Shown here piece after piece: positions 15,256-23,634 of a stretch of 38,490 bases of DNA. Every line of letters begins with the position of its first letter. Within the stretch, counting starts at the first letter, position 1. Source of the stretch: Kribbella antibiotica (GTDB taxonomy: Bacteria; Actinomycetota; Actinomycetes; Propionibacteriales; Kribbellaceae); contig NZ_SMKX01000075.1 of NCBI RefSeq assembly GCF_004349055.1, positions 1 through 38,490 of the forward strand. Direction: 5' to 3'. Below the pieces are notes generated by a model that was given only the letters and a program-made list of their open reading frames with translations, made no database searches and was not told the DNA's origin. The translations under genes were made by a program, and so were the position numbers.

Positions 15256-16167
15256 ATGAACCCTGCGGATGCTGTGAGCGAATGGCAGACACGGGGTTTC
15301 GTGGTCCTCCCCGCCTTCTTGTCGGACGACGATCTGGCGCCCGCGCTCAGCGAGCTGCCGACGATGTTTCCGACCCCGGACGGATTCCACGACGGCACCG
15401 ATGAGCGCCGTACGAGGTATCTCGAGGATGAGTTCGACGGTATCGACGGGTTCCCGTTCGCCAGCACCGAATTCAGCATGCTGGCCGTGCATCCGAAGAT
15501 CATGGATCTCGCGGAGACCCTGCTCGGCCAGTCCGACCTGCGGCTGTCATCGGCCGAGACCTGGGCCAAGTTCACTGGCGCAACGTCGTACGACCAGGAG
15601 CTGCACCGCGACTACCTGAACCAGACGATCCTCGTACCGTCGACCGAGGATCCCTATCAGCACCTCGAGCTGTTCGTCTTCCTGACCGACGTCCCGAAGG
15701 AGCTGGGCCCGCCGCACCTCGTGTCCTACGAACACACCGCGCAGCTGCCCATGAACCCGAACTTCTACCCCCGCAAGAACGGCAGCGGCGACTTCGTCTC
15801 CCCCGACGACAACACAGCCCTGTACGACGCCGAGCAGTCCGGCTCCGCACCGGCGGGCAGCGTGATCGCCTTCAACACCCGTACCTTCCATCGCGGTACC
15901 GGCCTCTGGAAACCACGAGGCGCGCGCTACTCGATGCAGCTGATCTTCCGCCCGGCCGAAGCAGACTGGGGCCAACGGACCGCCTGGGCGCCCCGCAGCC
16001 ACGAGCCCGCCTGGTACAACTTCGTCCCCCGCGCCACACCGCGCCAGCTAGCCCTCTTCGGCTTCCCCGCGCCGGGTCACCCCTACTGGACCGACCAGAC
16101 ACTCACCGGCATCACCCAGCGCTACCCCGGTCTCGACACCACTCCCTGGCGCCAGCACCTCAGCTGA
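15256..16167 (+). CDS. Phytanoyl-CoA dioxygenase (PhyH) family protein
   Basis: Fe(II)/2-oxoglutarate oxygenase of 303 aa. The metal triad is visible as H-R-D in ELHRDYLNQT (about 115-124) and a distal His in TFHRGTGLWKPRG, whose Arg probably binds 2-oxoglutarate. The N-terminal GFVVLPAFLSDDDL is characteristic of PhyH proteins. Substrate unknown; relatives hydroxylate lipids, compatible solutes and natural products. The ATG at 15256 is preferred to one at 15220 on family length. The 3' end overlaps the convergent HIT gene by 8 bp. Confidence 0.88.
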   Translation: MNPADAVSEWQTRGFVVLPAFLSDDDLAPALSELPTMFPTPDGFHDGTDERRTRYLEDEFDGIDGFPFASTEFSMLAVHPKIMDLAETLLGQSDLRLSSAETWAKFTGATSYDQELHRDYLNQTILVPSTEDPYQHLELFVFLTDVPKELGPPHLVSYEHTAQLPMNPNFYPRKNGSGDFVSPDDNTALYDAEQSGSAPAGSVIAFNTRTFHRGTGLWKPRGARYSMQLIFRPAEADWGQRTAWAPRSHEPAWYNFVPRATPRQLALFGFPAPGHPYWTDQTLTGITQRYPGLDTTPWRQHLS

Positions 16168-16642
16168 GCCGCTCCAGCTCCTCCGAGATAGCCGCCCGCA
16201 GCGCATCATGCTGCGGCCCCAACGCGTACTGCGGATCGCCCCACCGCTCCCGCTCATACAGCCACACCGGCCGAGTCACCAGCTCCGCCGGCTCCCACTC
16301 GTACCGCGGCCACACATGCGCGTGCAGGAACGGATCCGCGTTCCCCAAGATCTCCAGATTCACCCGCCGAAACGCAGGGTCCACCCGCGCACACCCCCGC
16401 TCAACCGCCTCCCCCAACCGCTCCATGCTGGTGAGGAACTCCACGCGCTTCCCCCGAGGCAACTCCGACAACCGCTGGACCCCAGGATCATCCACCAGCA
16501 AAACGCAGTACCCCGGCAGAAACTGCACGTCCCCAATGACCGCAAACCCGCCATCCATCCGCCGCAGCACAGTCGGGTTCTCACCCCGCAACGCACTCCC
16601 AATCCGATCCCGCCGCCAGTCCTCCACAGCAGTCCCCTTCAC
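16160..16642 (-). CDS. HIT family protein
   Basis: Nucleotide-binding protein of 160 aa in the HIT superfamily (AMP or dinucleoside-polyphosphate hydrolases and transferases). The core is NLEILGNADPFLHAHVWPRY; the histidine triad reads H-A-H-V-W, so the third His is replaced by Trp111 or thereabouts, as in some bacterial members. A mid-protein GYCVLLVDD strand fits the fold. Substrate not determinable. Tail-to-tail overlap of 8 bp with the PhyH gene. Confidence 0.85.
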   Translation of the reverse strand: MKGTAVEDWRRDRIGSALRGENPTVLRRMDGGFAVIGDVQFLPGYCVLLVDDPGVQRLSELPRGKRVEFLTSMERLGEAVERGCARVDPAFRRVNLEILGNADPFLHAHVWPRYEWEPAELVTRPVWLYERERWGDPQYALGPQHDALRAAISEELERLS

Positions 16643-16809
16643 TCGTCAGAACACCGAATGCCCTTACTCCGCAGAAATGTCCGCACCTGAGCAGAGTGCA
16701 ACTGCAGATGCATCACTCCCTGCGGGGCACCAAGCCGTCGCCATCCTTGACTCCCACACCACAACAAATGAGCCGGCCACGGGACCTCAGGCGGGACGGA
16801 AGCCGCGAC

Positions 16810-16826
16810 GGCCATTTGTGATGGCC
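16810..16826. terminator. Weak hairpin downstream of the DUF4288-like gene
   Basis: GGCCAT (16810-16815) / ATGGCC (16821-16826) with a TTGTG loop, 15 bp past the stop at 16841 on the minus strand. No U-tract, so terminator function is only possible. The rest of 16643-16840 shows nothing else. Confidence 0.25.
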
Positions 16827-16840
16827 CGGCGGTCCGGCGA

Positions 16841-17224
16841 TCACTCCACGGTCTTCTGCCGTTCGGCCCCGGTGTCGAAGAACGTGTCGAGGTACTTGTC
16901 GGGTTCGAGCGTGCTGTTGCGCATCAACGAGAACACCTCGGCACCATCCCCCGGACCCTCCACAAGCCGGTACGACTGCGCGATCCCGAGGTAGGTGTCG
17001 GGTGACTCCTCAACGGAGCAGGCATACACGAGAGCCTCGGCCTCAGCCCGCTCGATCGCCTCCTCAGCCGACGAAGCACGCCACAGCGTGATGCGCTCCT
17101 CATACACAGGCATAGCCCGGTCCAGCGGCCACCCGGTGGCGAAAACACACCGAACGGCGTACCAGCACAGTTCCTCGTCGCTGCTCACATCAACGATCGT
17201 CGCACCGTACTCGGCGGCCAACAC
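16841..17224 (-). CDS. DUF4288-like hypothetical protein
   Basis: Soluble 127-residue protein. The stretch LCWYAVRCVF followed by YEERITLWRASSAEEAIERA and a late YLGIAQSYRLVEG matches my recollection of DUF4288 proteins, small alpha/beta proteins of unknown role sometimes found beside toxin-antitoxin or defence genes. Start is uncertain: GTG at 17224 or GTG at 17188 (MSSDEELCWYAV), neither with a clear ribosome site. It borders the atypical block to its right. Confidence 0.6.
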   Translation of the reverse strand: MLAAEYGATIVDVSSDEELCWYAVRCVFATGWPLDRAMPVYEERITLWRASSAEEAIERAEAEALVYACSVEESPDTYLGIAQSYRLVEGPGDGAEVFSLMRNSTLEPDKYLDTFFDTGAERQKTVE

Positions 17225-17784
17225 CCGAATTAACCTGCTTGGCCTAACAGTTGCTCGGCTACGGCATTTGGGATCACGTCCTTGGAGCGTGGATCGCCCG
17301 AAACCTGCCAGGGCCGCAGCCAGCTACCAAGCCGCTGTCCTGGACCTTCGCTTCGACGGTAGAGCTGACCGGTCAGATAGCGACGCCCGATTCGTGGTCC
17401 GCCTAGGCCTGTAGAACTGCACGTGAGCCCGACCTGCACAGAGGTCGCAGTGCTGCACATGTGAGCACATCTGGCCAGCGGCTCGCGCGGCCCTGCGGCC
17501 GCTAACCACTTCGGAGATCACCCACTTTCACGCCCAGCAGACCACCCACCACAGCGTGTTCGCTCGCGCCGTTGATCCCTGTGGATAGCAGCCGACGCCG
17601 GTGGCGTCCTCGAACGGATGACAACCTCGCGCGGCCGAACCGGCGGGATCCCTGATATCGCTGAGACCCTCCAAGCATCGACCAAGCTTCAGGCATGAGC
17701 GGAGATGGTGAGCTTTTAGGCCTGACTCCGGCCACGCCATGAGATGTCGGAAGGGCACGCCGTCGGCCAGACTGCTCTACACGT
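17225..17784. other. Gene-poor 560-bp spacer
   Basis: Only short frames lacking any recognisable family occur here on both strands. No hairpin terminator, transposase remnant or copy of the tRNA-Ser 3' end was found. It lies at the left edge of the atypical block and is the likely place of its left boundary. Confidence 0.5.
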
Positions 17785-19608
17785 TCACGACGCTCTAATC
17801 AGTATTTCATTGCCGTCCGGATCCAAGATTCGAACACCGGCGATCGACTCGACGGAAGCGTGCTCCGTGAAATGAACGCCAAGATTCCGGAGCTTCGATT
17901 TAAAGTAGTCCAAATCAAGAACAGTTACGGTGATCCGCGTAGGCGGGTTCGTAGATGCCCCAGCAGCTGTAGCACGTCGCACGAGCACGAGCCAGTTGGT
18001 TAAATAGTATCCGTCTCGCAGTCGCCTGCCCTCTACGCCGAGAACAGCACGATAGAACTCCGCAGAGACCTCAATGTCGTTCACAGGAACAGCAACACGG
18101 TTGATCTTCGCGTCGGATAAGTCAGCTATCCGATCCGCAGAGAGGGCTGCACGATTGGTCAGCGGCGCAGTCTTGGCGTCTGCTCTTGATAGCGAGCGAT
18201 CTGCAACTACGCGACGGCGAATGCGATCAACAATTACACTTTGCCCATCCGCAAGTTCTAACGAGTGCCGCTCCACCGCATGTTTTGCATCATCTGGCAC
18301 ATTTAGGACGTAATGAGTTTCGGTTTTGACCTGACGGCCATCTAAGAAGTCTCTTGCAAACGACCGCGTATCTAAATAGCTCAGCCAATCATCGATTTGC
18401 CGCGTCGTAAGCATCCGTCCAGGGTGGTCGACTTCGCCCTCAAAGGGCAGTTGCCCATCCCTGCCAGGGAACTGGCGATAGTTTCCAACGGCGGTTCGAG
18501 TAAGGCTGGCTGCGAGCGTGTCGAGATACTGACGATCCTGCACCTGCTTCGCTAGCCCGTTCATCCAGTCCGAGCCATGAACAGCTCCGAGGAGACTTGC
18601 AACCATCGAGGCCAGGGTGTCCGTGTCCGCCTTTTCCAGGAAAGCTGCGCGCAAGAGCCCGGTCATTGGCTGAGCGGCCGCTCTAGTGGCGAGATAGAGA
18701 CTGGCAATCGCAGTGATTGTTCCGGATCCGTTTTGCTTGGAGTCGAAACAACCAAGAGCTTCGAGGGTGCCAATATCGTCGGAGAATGCCGCACGCTCGA
18801 TAGAGGTTCGAATCGTCGCAAGCAGGATTTCAACTTCGTCGACCGTCTGCTTCCACCGCTTTTCAAATGATTGACCGGTAGAATATACATGCTGCTCTAA
18901 CCATCCAGCGGGAACAGCTCTGGCAATAAGATCGACGTCTCGCCATTCATTCGAGTTCACTATCTCGGAGATCAACTCCCCATATTGCATGGTCCCTTGA
19001 CGCAGGAGAGCGGAACGTAATGCAATAGCGTGGATTACTGCGCCGAGCAGCGCTCGCGGATGCCCATGTGTTGTGACTCCATCCTCAATCACGCGCCGAA
19101 CAAGCGATTTTGAATCGGCGTCAGCCGCAGTCACCAATGCATGTGGACCGATCCGCATAGCAACACCGTTGGCTCCGGCGTCAAAATAACGTTTTGCCTG
19201 ATCGGATTTCTGGGCGAGCCAAGGAGGCGTCCGATCCTGCCAGGATCGGGCTGCAATCAGGACCGCGCGCCCCCCGCCGCGCTGATAAATTGGCCACGCT
19301 GGAAGCTCAATACCTGTGAAATAGCCCCACCAACTACTACCGGCGACACAAGCACGGCCGACAGCTAGAAGTAGTTGAGTGTCATCGCTATATGCGCCTG
19401 CATTGACGGCGTCTTCATAGCGGTTGAATCTCGTGCCGCCGTGTCGGACCCAGCTTCGAAATGCTGGCTCCGGCGGTACGTCCTGGGAGCTCCGACCACC
19501 GACGATCTGGCTCCGTTGCTCTTGCGGCCATCCCAGGGCGTCGCCGACTGCCGCACCGATGAGCAGGCCTTTTGCACGCTCCTCCAGCGCAGCTGGGGTA
19601 TCAGGCAT
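17785..19608 (-). CDS. ADP-ribosylglycohydrolase (DraG/ARH) fused to a C-terminal VOC domain
   Basis: 607-residue fusion. Residues about 10-375 are a full ARH domain: GAAVGDALGWPQE (18-30), metal ligands SDDT (74-77), GANGVAMRIGP (145-155), THGHP (180-184) and ADTDT (327-331), the second metal site near the C-terminus. Such enzymes remove ADP-ribose from modified protein or nucleic acid. Residues 380-500 are a linker or unknown domain. Residues 502-607 are a VOC/glyoxalase-like domain (INRVAVPVNDIEVSAEFYRA, later ILDPDGNEI). It begins 11 bp after the DarT-like gene ends, so it is probably the antitoxin that reverses the toxin's mark. Its base composition is visibly lower in GC than flanking genes. 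The role of the VOC domain is unknown. Confidence 0.88.
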   Translation of the reverse strand: MPDTPAALEERAKGLLIGAAVGDALGWPQEQRSQIVGGRSSQDVPPEPAFRSWVRHGGTRFNRYEDAVNAGAYSDDTQLLLAVGRACVAGSSWWGYFTGIELPAWPIYQRGGGRAVLIAARSWQDRTPPWLAQKSDQAKRYFDAGANGVAMRIGPHALVTAADADSKSLVRRVIEDGVTTHGHPRALLGAVIHAIALRSALLRQGTMQYGELISEIVNSNEWRDVDLIARAVPAGWLEQHVYSTGQSFEKRWKQTVDEVEILLATIRTSIERAAFSDDIGTLEALGCFDSKQNGSGTITAIASLYLATRAAAQPMTGLLRAAFLEKADTDTLASMVASLLGAVHGSDWMNGLAKQVQDRQYLDTLAASLTRTAVGNYRQFPGRDGQLPFEGEVDHPGRMLTTRQIDDWLSYLDTRSFARDFLDGRQVKTETHYVLNVPDDAKHAVERHSLELADGQSVIVDRIRRRVVADRSLSRADAKTAPLTNRAALSADRIADLSDAKINRVAVPVNDIEVSAEFYRAVLGVEGRRLRDGYYLTNWLVLVRRATAAGASTNPPTRITVTVLDLDYFKSKLRNLGVHFTEHASVESIAGVRILDPDGNEILIRAS

Positions 19609-19619
19609 AGTCCACCTCC

Positions 19620-20327
19620 CTAGGGGGTCGGATGCCAGGGTTGATCGATGATGGCACCACCGTTTCGCAGGCGCGTCACCAACCCATTTCTATCAAACAG
19701 CATTGGGGCGACAGTCCATCGCAGGATGCTTGGGTTGTGACCCAGCAACCTCAATCTGGCACTCTCAGTGATAGCGGCTTCCTCGGAGGGCACCGCCACC
19801 CCTCGTACCTCACTCAGGGCGATAGGGCCCGGGACTTGAACCTCCGCCTGTAAGTCTGTTGGCACCTCCGCGCGATGACGCGCTCCGCGACCATGTCGGC
19901 TGGCGTCCGGTGCATACATCGCCGCTAACGCGTCAGGCCCCTGTCGCAGCAAGCTTCCCCGCTGGGTCGCTGCATTTACCGGCGCGAACAGAGTACCCTG
20001 CCGGGTCAGCAATGTGACATTGAGAAAGAAGCAGACCCAGTCCGGGTAGTTGATGAACTCCCTCTTACCTCTGGCATCGGAAAGGTAATAGGGATTCGGA
20101 TACTGGATCGTACAGCAGACCTTATCTGGATTGCGGTCGAAACGCTCTCTATCCGTGGGGGAGAAATGATCTGGCGATTGTTCAGCGAGATCCTTACTGC
20201 TCCGAATCATCCCATCACCAATGATATGCGGAAGATTCATTGAGGGGGTAAAGTGAGCAAGTCGCGTGAAGCCGTAATGAAGGATTAGATCATCGATCGT
20301 CGCGCCAGGTATCGGTTGCGAATTCAT
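19620..20327 (-). CDS. DarT-like DNA ADP-ribosyltransferase (DUF4433)
   Basis: Predicted toxin of 235 aa that would transfer ADP-ribose from NAD+ to thymidine in single-stranded DNA. Family features are the N-terminal LAHFTPSMNLPHIIGDGMI (23-41, with His25 and the NLP turn), YPNPYYL..AR (76-86) followed by DWVCFFL (96-102), FAPVNAA (114-120), and QAEVQVPGPI (160-169) with Glu162 as the probable catalytic Glu. The ATG overlaps the helicase stop as ATGA (20324-20327), and the glycohydrolase follows 11 bp later. No DarG macrodomain gene is present. Family assignment is from remembered motifs. Confidence 0.82.
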   Translation of the reverse strand: MNSQPIPGATIDDLILHYGFTRLAHFTPSMNLPHIIGDGMIRSSKDLAEQSPDHFSPTDRERFDRNPDKVCCTIQYPNPYYLSDARGKREFINYPDWVCFFLNVTLLTRQGTLFAPVNAATQRGSLLRQGPDALAAMYAPDASRHGRGARHRAEVPTDLQAEVQVPGPIALSEVRGVAVPSEEAAITESARLRLLGHNPSILRWTVAPMLFDRNGLVTRLRNGGAIIDQPWHPTP

Positions 20328-21712
20328 GCACGCACCGTCGCAAACAATCCTGCAGTCGTCGGAAGCAGTGAAGACAATTCACCGCTATAGGTAATGAGCA
20401 GGTCGGACCTTGCGCGGGTGATTCCGACGTAAAGAAGTTTGCTTTCTCGCGTTGCAGCCTCATCTGGACCAAATGCCGCGACGGTTTCAGGATGCGGCAT
20501 CCTGGCGCCACCACAAAAAGGCAAGATGACAGCATCGAACTCAAGACCCTTCGCGGAGTGATACGCGCCACAATAGATCCCCGGCCGCTCGTGCCAAACG
20601 CCCATTTCGGTGTTCAGACTGATATACGGCAGGCCCCGGCACGCACGGCGAGCGTCGTCCCAGGTCCTAGCAAGCACCGCGACTTTGCCGACAGCACCAA
20701 GCACCTTAGCTCTCACTTGGGTGACGGCGATCTCACGCTCTTCATCCGCGCACTGCACGAGCGTGGGCGGCGGTCCCGCTGCAGTGGGCGCTACCGGCTC
20801 GACCAGATCAGTGATCGCGCCTCGCAACTGCGGCATCTCAGATAGCGCGATGGCGACCCGCGCGATCTGAGTGGAGTTCCTGTAATTGTCCTTGAACTCT
20901 TCGACCGCCCTAACTGTCAATCCGCAGCTACGCCAGGACATATCCTGGCCGTAGATCTGCTGGGCGTAGTCGCCGAAGAACGTAACCGACCCATCGGGAT
21001 CCGCTGCCGCCGCCAGAGATCGAAGCTCTTGGGGCGAGAGATCCTGGCCCTCGTCGATCACGACGTGGCGATACCTGCGTTCGCTGGAGTCGCTGCGGAG
21101 TTCGGTCAGCACGGTGCTCGCGAGGTCATGCCAGTCGTACTCCAGCCCCTTGTCCGTACGGGCGTGCCGGTACTGCTCGCGGACCTTCCAGACGACCTCA
21201 CGCAGTGAGTCATGCAGCGCGGTCTGTCGACCACGGCGCTTGACTGCGCGGTAGTCAGTCTTGGTCAGGATGCCGCTGCCATCGATCCAAGCCAACTCGT
21301 CTTCGAACCAACCGATATCGCGGTCGAAGAATGTGTGCGGCTTGTAGCCGCTCGCTACTTCGGTCAGCGCCTGCTGGATTAGCGCTCGCCGCTGGAACGC
21401 GTCTGCGATGCCGCGCTGCCGCATCTTGCTGCGTGAATGGAGGTAGCCGCGACCGAATCGTCCGAAAGTCTCGATCGTCAGGTTGGCCTGCTGTGCAGGC
21501 GACAGATAGTTCAGATAGGTCACCAAGGTGCGGTTGTAAGTCGCCAGCAAAGTACGCCCGAAGCCGGGCGTCGCAGGATTGGACAAATGCGCCGCACGGA
21601 AGATCGCCATGACTGTTTTGCCAGTGCCGGCCGTGCCGAGAACGACTTGATGCCCCCTAGCAGGCAGGTAGATCACCCTGGACTGCTTGCCCTGCGGTGT
21701 CGGAAGACTCAA
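20324..21712 (-). CDS. UvrD/Rep-like superfamily 1 helicase
   Basis: ATP-dependent SF1 helicase of 462 aa. Motifs run in order: Walker A GTAGTGKT (26-33), Walker B VVIDEGQDLS, motif III VTFFGDYAQQIY, motif IV region EFKDNYRNS, motif V AYHSAKGLEFDAVILP, motif VI LLYVGITRARSDL. It is compact, lacking large 1B/2B insertions or a nuclease domain. The TTG at 21712 has GGGGAGGA upstream and overlaps the stop of a 20-codon leader frame as TTGA; a TTG at 21751 is in frame but has no ribosome site. First large gene of the operon with the DarT-like and glycohydrolase genes; it could expose or translocate along the single-stranded DNA that a DarT enzyme modifies. Confidence 0.88.
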   Translation of the reverse strand: MSLPTPQGKQSRVIYLPARGHQVVLGTAGTGKTVMAIFRAAHLSNPATPGFGRTLLATYNRTLVTYLNYLSPAQQANLTIETFGRFGRGYLHSRSKMRQRGIADAFQRRALIQQALTEVASGYKPHTFFDRDIGWFEDELAWIDGSGILTKTDYRAVKRRGRQTALHDSLREVVWKVREQYRHARTDKGLEYDWHDLASTVLTELRSDSSERRYRHVVIDEGQDLSPQELRSLAAAADPDGSVTFFGDYAQQIYGQDMSWRSCGLTVRAVEEFKDNYRNSTQIARVAIALSEMPQLRGAITDLVEPVAPTAAGPPPTLVQCADEEREIAVTQVRAKVLGAVGKVAVLARTWDDARRACRGLPYISLNTEMGVWHERPGIYCGAYHSAKGLEFDAVILPFCGGARMPHPETVAAFGPDEAATRESKLLYVGITRARSDLLITYSGELSSLLPTTAGLFATVRA

Positions 21713-21771
21713 CGCTCCTCCCCGACCATCACGGCGGCCATGATGCTCCAACCCGATTCAGTGTGTAGCAC
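21709..21771 (-). CDS. Possible leader peptide of the helicase operon
   Basis: A 20-codon frame, MLHTESGWSIMAAVMVGEER, starts at a GTG preceded by a near-perfect ribosome site (GGGGGAGGA, 5-nt spacing) and ends in a TGA that overlaps the helicase TTG start (TTGA). The peptide's own end contains the helicase ribosome site, so two ribosome-site/start modules lie in tandem. This could couple translation or dampen toxin expression. The frame is open upstream to a TAG at 21844, so a slightly longer product is possible. Confidence 0.4.
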   Translation of the reverse strand: MLHTESGWSIMAAVMVGEER

Positions 21772-22165
21772 ACGTTCCTCCCCCACGGAGGACATCAACA
21801 CTAGCGCTACGTCATCCTCGAGCGCATCGCCTGGAGGGCGTGTCTACTTGCGGCGTCGGGACCATGTGATGACCTGTGAGCTTCCTGGCCGGCTGTGGGT
21901 AATTCCCTGGCTGCTTCGCCGTTCCATGCCAGACTTCTGGGAGATCCGGTGAGGTCACCCGTAGCGGCCCCTGGCCCAGCCTCAAGGCATTGGGAGGGCG
22001 CTGTTTGGGGGGAAGCTGCCACCGGATCGCCTACTTGGGAGCAGAGCAGCGCGTCAAAAAAACGCGGGCGCATACGGCCTAAACTGGCTGCTTTCGGCCG
22101 GACACCAGGACGGAGCAGCATCCCGGCGCGTCTTCACAGGTCAGAGGCCCAAGCGGGGCTTCAAG
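21772..22165. other. Spacer between tRNA-Ser and the helicase operon
   Basis: About 390 bp without a convincing gene. It should hold the promoter of the minus-strand helicase operon; no clear -35/-10 pair was found. A seven-A run flanked by GCGT/ACGC lies near 22050-22067. A near-7-bp hairpin at 22144-22162 follows the tRNA 3' end. Confidence 0.5.
22144..22162 (-). terminator. Hairpin just beyond tRNA-Ser
   Basis: GAGGCCC (22144-22150) pairs with the 3' arm ending GGGCTTC at 22162 (one G-U pair). It lies 4 nt past the tRNA 3' end on the minus strand. The U-tract is absent, so it may instead be a processing feature. Confidence 0.3.
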
Positions 22166-22254
22166 CGGAGGGCGTGGGATTCGAACCCACGATTACGGTC
22201 ACCCGCAATACCGGTTTTCAAGACCAGCGCACTCGGCCACTATGCGAGCCCTCC
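22166..22254 (-). tRNA. tRNA-Ser(UGA)
   Basis: Complete class II tRNA. The acceptor stem pairs GGAGGGC (22254-22248) with GCCCTCC (22173-22167), with discriminator G at 22166. The anticodon loop CTTGAAA gives anticodon TGA, and the long variable arm expected for serine tRNA precedes a canonical GGTTCGAATCC T-loop. CCA is not encoded. Its 3' end faces the helicase/DarT operon, the usual polarity for integration at a tRNA gene. Confidence 0.96.
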
Positions 22255-22407
22255 TGGCGGCTTGCCGCCGAGGGTTGAGGATAGCGCAGAGGGGTCGACA
22301 GGGTGCGAGTCGCGTTGGGACCGCTGCGCAATGTGTCGGTACGGCGAGTGGTTGTGGCGGACTGAAAATCGGGTCGCTCCCTGGCCCGGGACTGGTAAGG
22401 ATGGAGC

Positions 22408-23625
22408 ATGCCCTCAGCAACCTCTCTCGGCCTGCCCAACGTTCGGGGGCGGCTGCCGTTGCTGGTCGGTCTGGCGATCGACTCGTTCGGCGGTGGGTGT
22501 GCGGGGCCGCTGCTGCTCCTGTACTTCGTTCGTGTCGCGGACATCCCGCTCGGTACGGCGGGAGTGCTGCTGACTGTCGCCACGCTGTTCTCCATCGCGG
22601 CTCCGGCCGCGGTGGGGGTGGTGATCGACCGGGTCGGACCGCGGAACCTGGTTGTCGGTGCGCAGTTCGCCCAGGGGCTGGCCTTCGTTGGCTTCTTCTT
22701 CGGCCGGTCGCTCTGGCTGCTGTTTCTCAGCGCACTGGTGATGACAGTGGGCCAGCGCGTCTTCTGGTCTTCGATCTTCAGTCTGCTGGCCGACGTGGCG
22801 GATGAGGGCGAGCGGGATCGCTGGTTCGGCCTGGGCGGGATGATGCAGGCTGGCGGGTTCGCACTCGGCGGTCTGGCCGCTGGTGCGCTGCTGGCGATCG
22901 GCGGGACAACGCCGTTCCTGGTGGCCATGGTTGTGAACGCTGCGACGTTCACTCTGGCGGGTCTGCTCCTGATGCGGCTGCACCCGTCACACCATGAGCG
23001 GTCTGCGGTCGACTCCGGACCGCCGCCACTGCTCCGGAAGGACCGGCCTTATCTGATCCTGATTGGGGCCAACACGCTGCTCGCGTTGTGCATGATGATG
23101 CTCGGAGTCGGACTGCCGGTGTACGTCGCCGATGCGCTCCCCGTACCGGAGTGGGTCGTCGGGCTTCTGCTGTCCGGGGTGGCCGTCGTACTGGCGACTG
23201 GGCAGACCATCGTGGTTCGGCGTACCGAGAAGCGAAGCCGAACGACGTCTCTGGTCATCAGCGGGGTGTGCTGGGCGGTCTGGGCGCTGCTGATGGCGTC
23301 GCTGACCCGACTGCCGAATGCGCTGGTGGCGGGGGCGCTCGTACTTGCCACGGCGATCTACGCATTCGCAAGCCTGCTGCACTCAGCGACGAACAACGCC
23401 CTGGCGGCGAGCGTCGCGCCGGTGATCGGGCGAGGGAAGTACCTGTCGTATTGGCAGTACTCCTTCACCATCGCGAGCGTGATCGCGCCGGCGTACTTCG
23501 CCCAGCTCTTCGAGCTGCAGCATGAGCTTCCGTGGCTCATCACGGCCGTCGTCGGGCTCGCCGCCGCGGGGACGATCGCGGCGGTTTCGCGGGTCCTTCC
23601 CGGGCCGCCAAATCCAGGCGAGTGA
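22408..23625 (+). CDS. MFS transporter
   Basis: Integral membrane transporter of 405 aa with about 12 hydrophobic segments in two halves separated by a polar loop near residues 192-210 (LHPSHHERSAVDSG). The loop between helices 2 and 3 (GVVIDRVGPRNLV) is a form of the MFS motif A, G-x-x-x-D-R-x-G-x-R. A GGATGGAGC ribosome site precedes the ATG. Substrate unknown; drug or metabolite export is usual for this type. No regulator adjoins it. A long inverted repeat follows. Confidence 0.88.
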   Translation: MPSATSLGLPNVRGRLPLLVGLAIDSFGGGCAGPLLLLYFVRVADIPLGTAGVLLTVATLFSIAAPAAVGVVIDRVGPRNLVVGAQFAQGLAFVGFFFGRSLWLLFLSALVMTVGQRVFWSSIFSLLADVADEGERDRWFGLGGMMQAGGFALGGLAAGALLAIGGTTPFLVAMVVNAATFTLAGLLLMRLHPSHHERSAVDSGPPPLLRKDRPYLILIGANTLLALCMMMLGVGLPVYVADALPVPEWVVGLLLSGVAVVLATGQTIVVRRTEKRSRTTSLVISGVCWAVWALLMASLTRLPNALVAGALVLATAIYAFASLLHSATNNALAASVAPVIGRGKYLSYWQYSFTIASVIAPAYFAQLFELQHELPWLITAVVGLAAAGTIAAVSRVLPGPPNPGE

Positions 23626-23634
23626 CCAGGGCGT

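Noticed and set aside
17230..17758. Four short minus-strand frames (60-77 codons)
   Set aside because: No family resemblance, no ribosome sites, mutually overlapping; treated as spacer.
21758..21843. A decayed phosphatase fragment upstream of the helicase
   Set aside because: Rereading showed one continuous short frame ending at the helicase start, better explained as a leader peptide region.
22167..22190. tRNA-Ser 3' end as an att site with a second copy at the left boundary
   Set aside because: No copy of the tRNA 3' end was found by eye in 16640-17800, and no integrase is present.
22218..22983. Two long minus-strand frames opposite the MFS gene
   Set aside because: One overlaps the tRNA, both are low-complexity shadow frames of a clear transporter.
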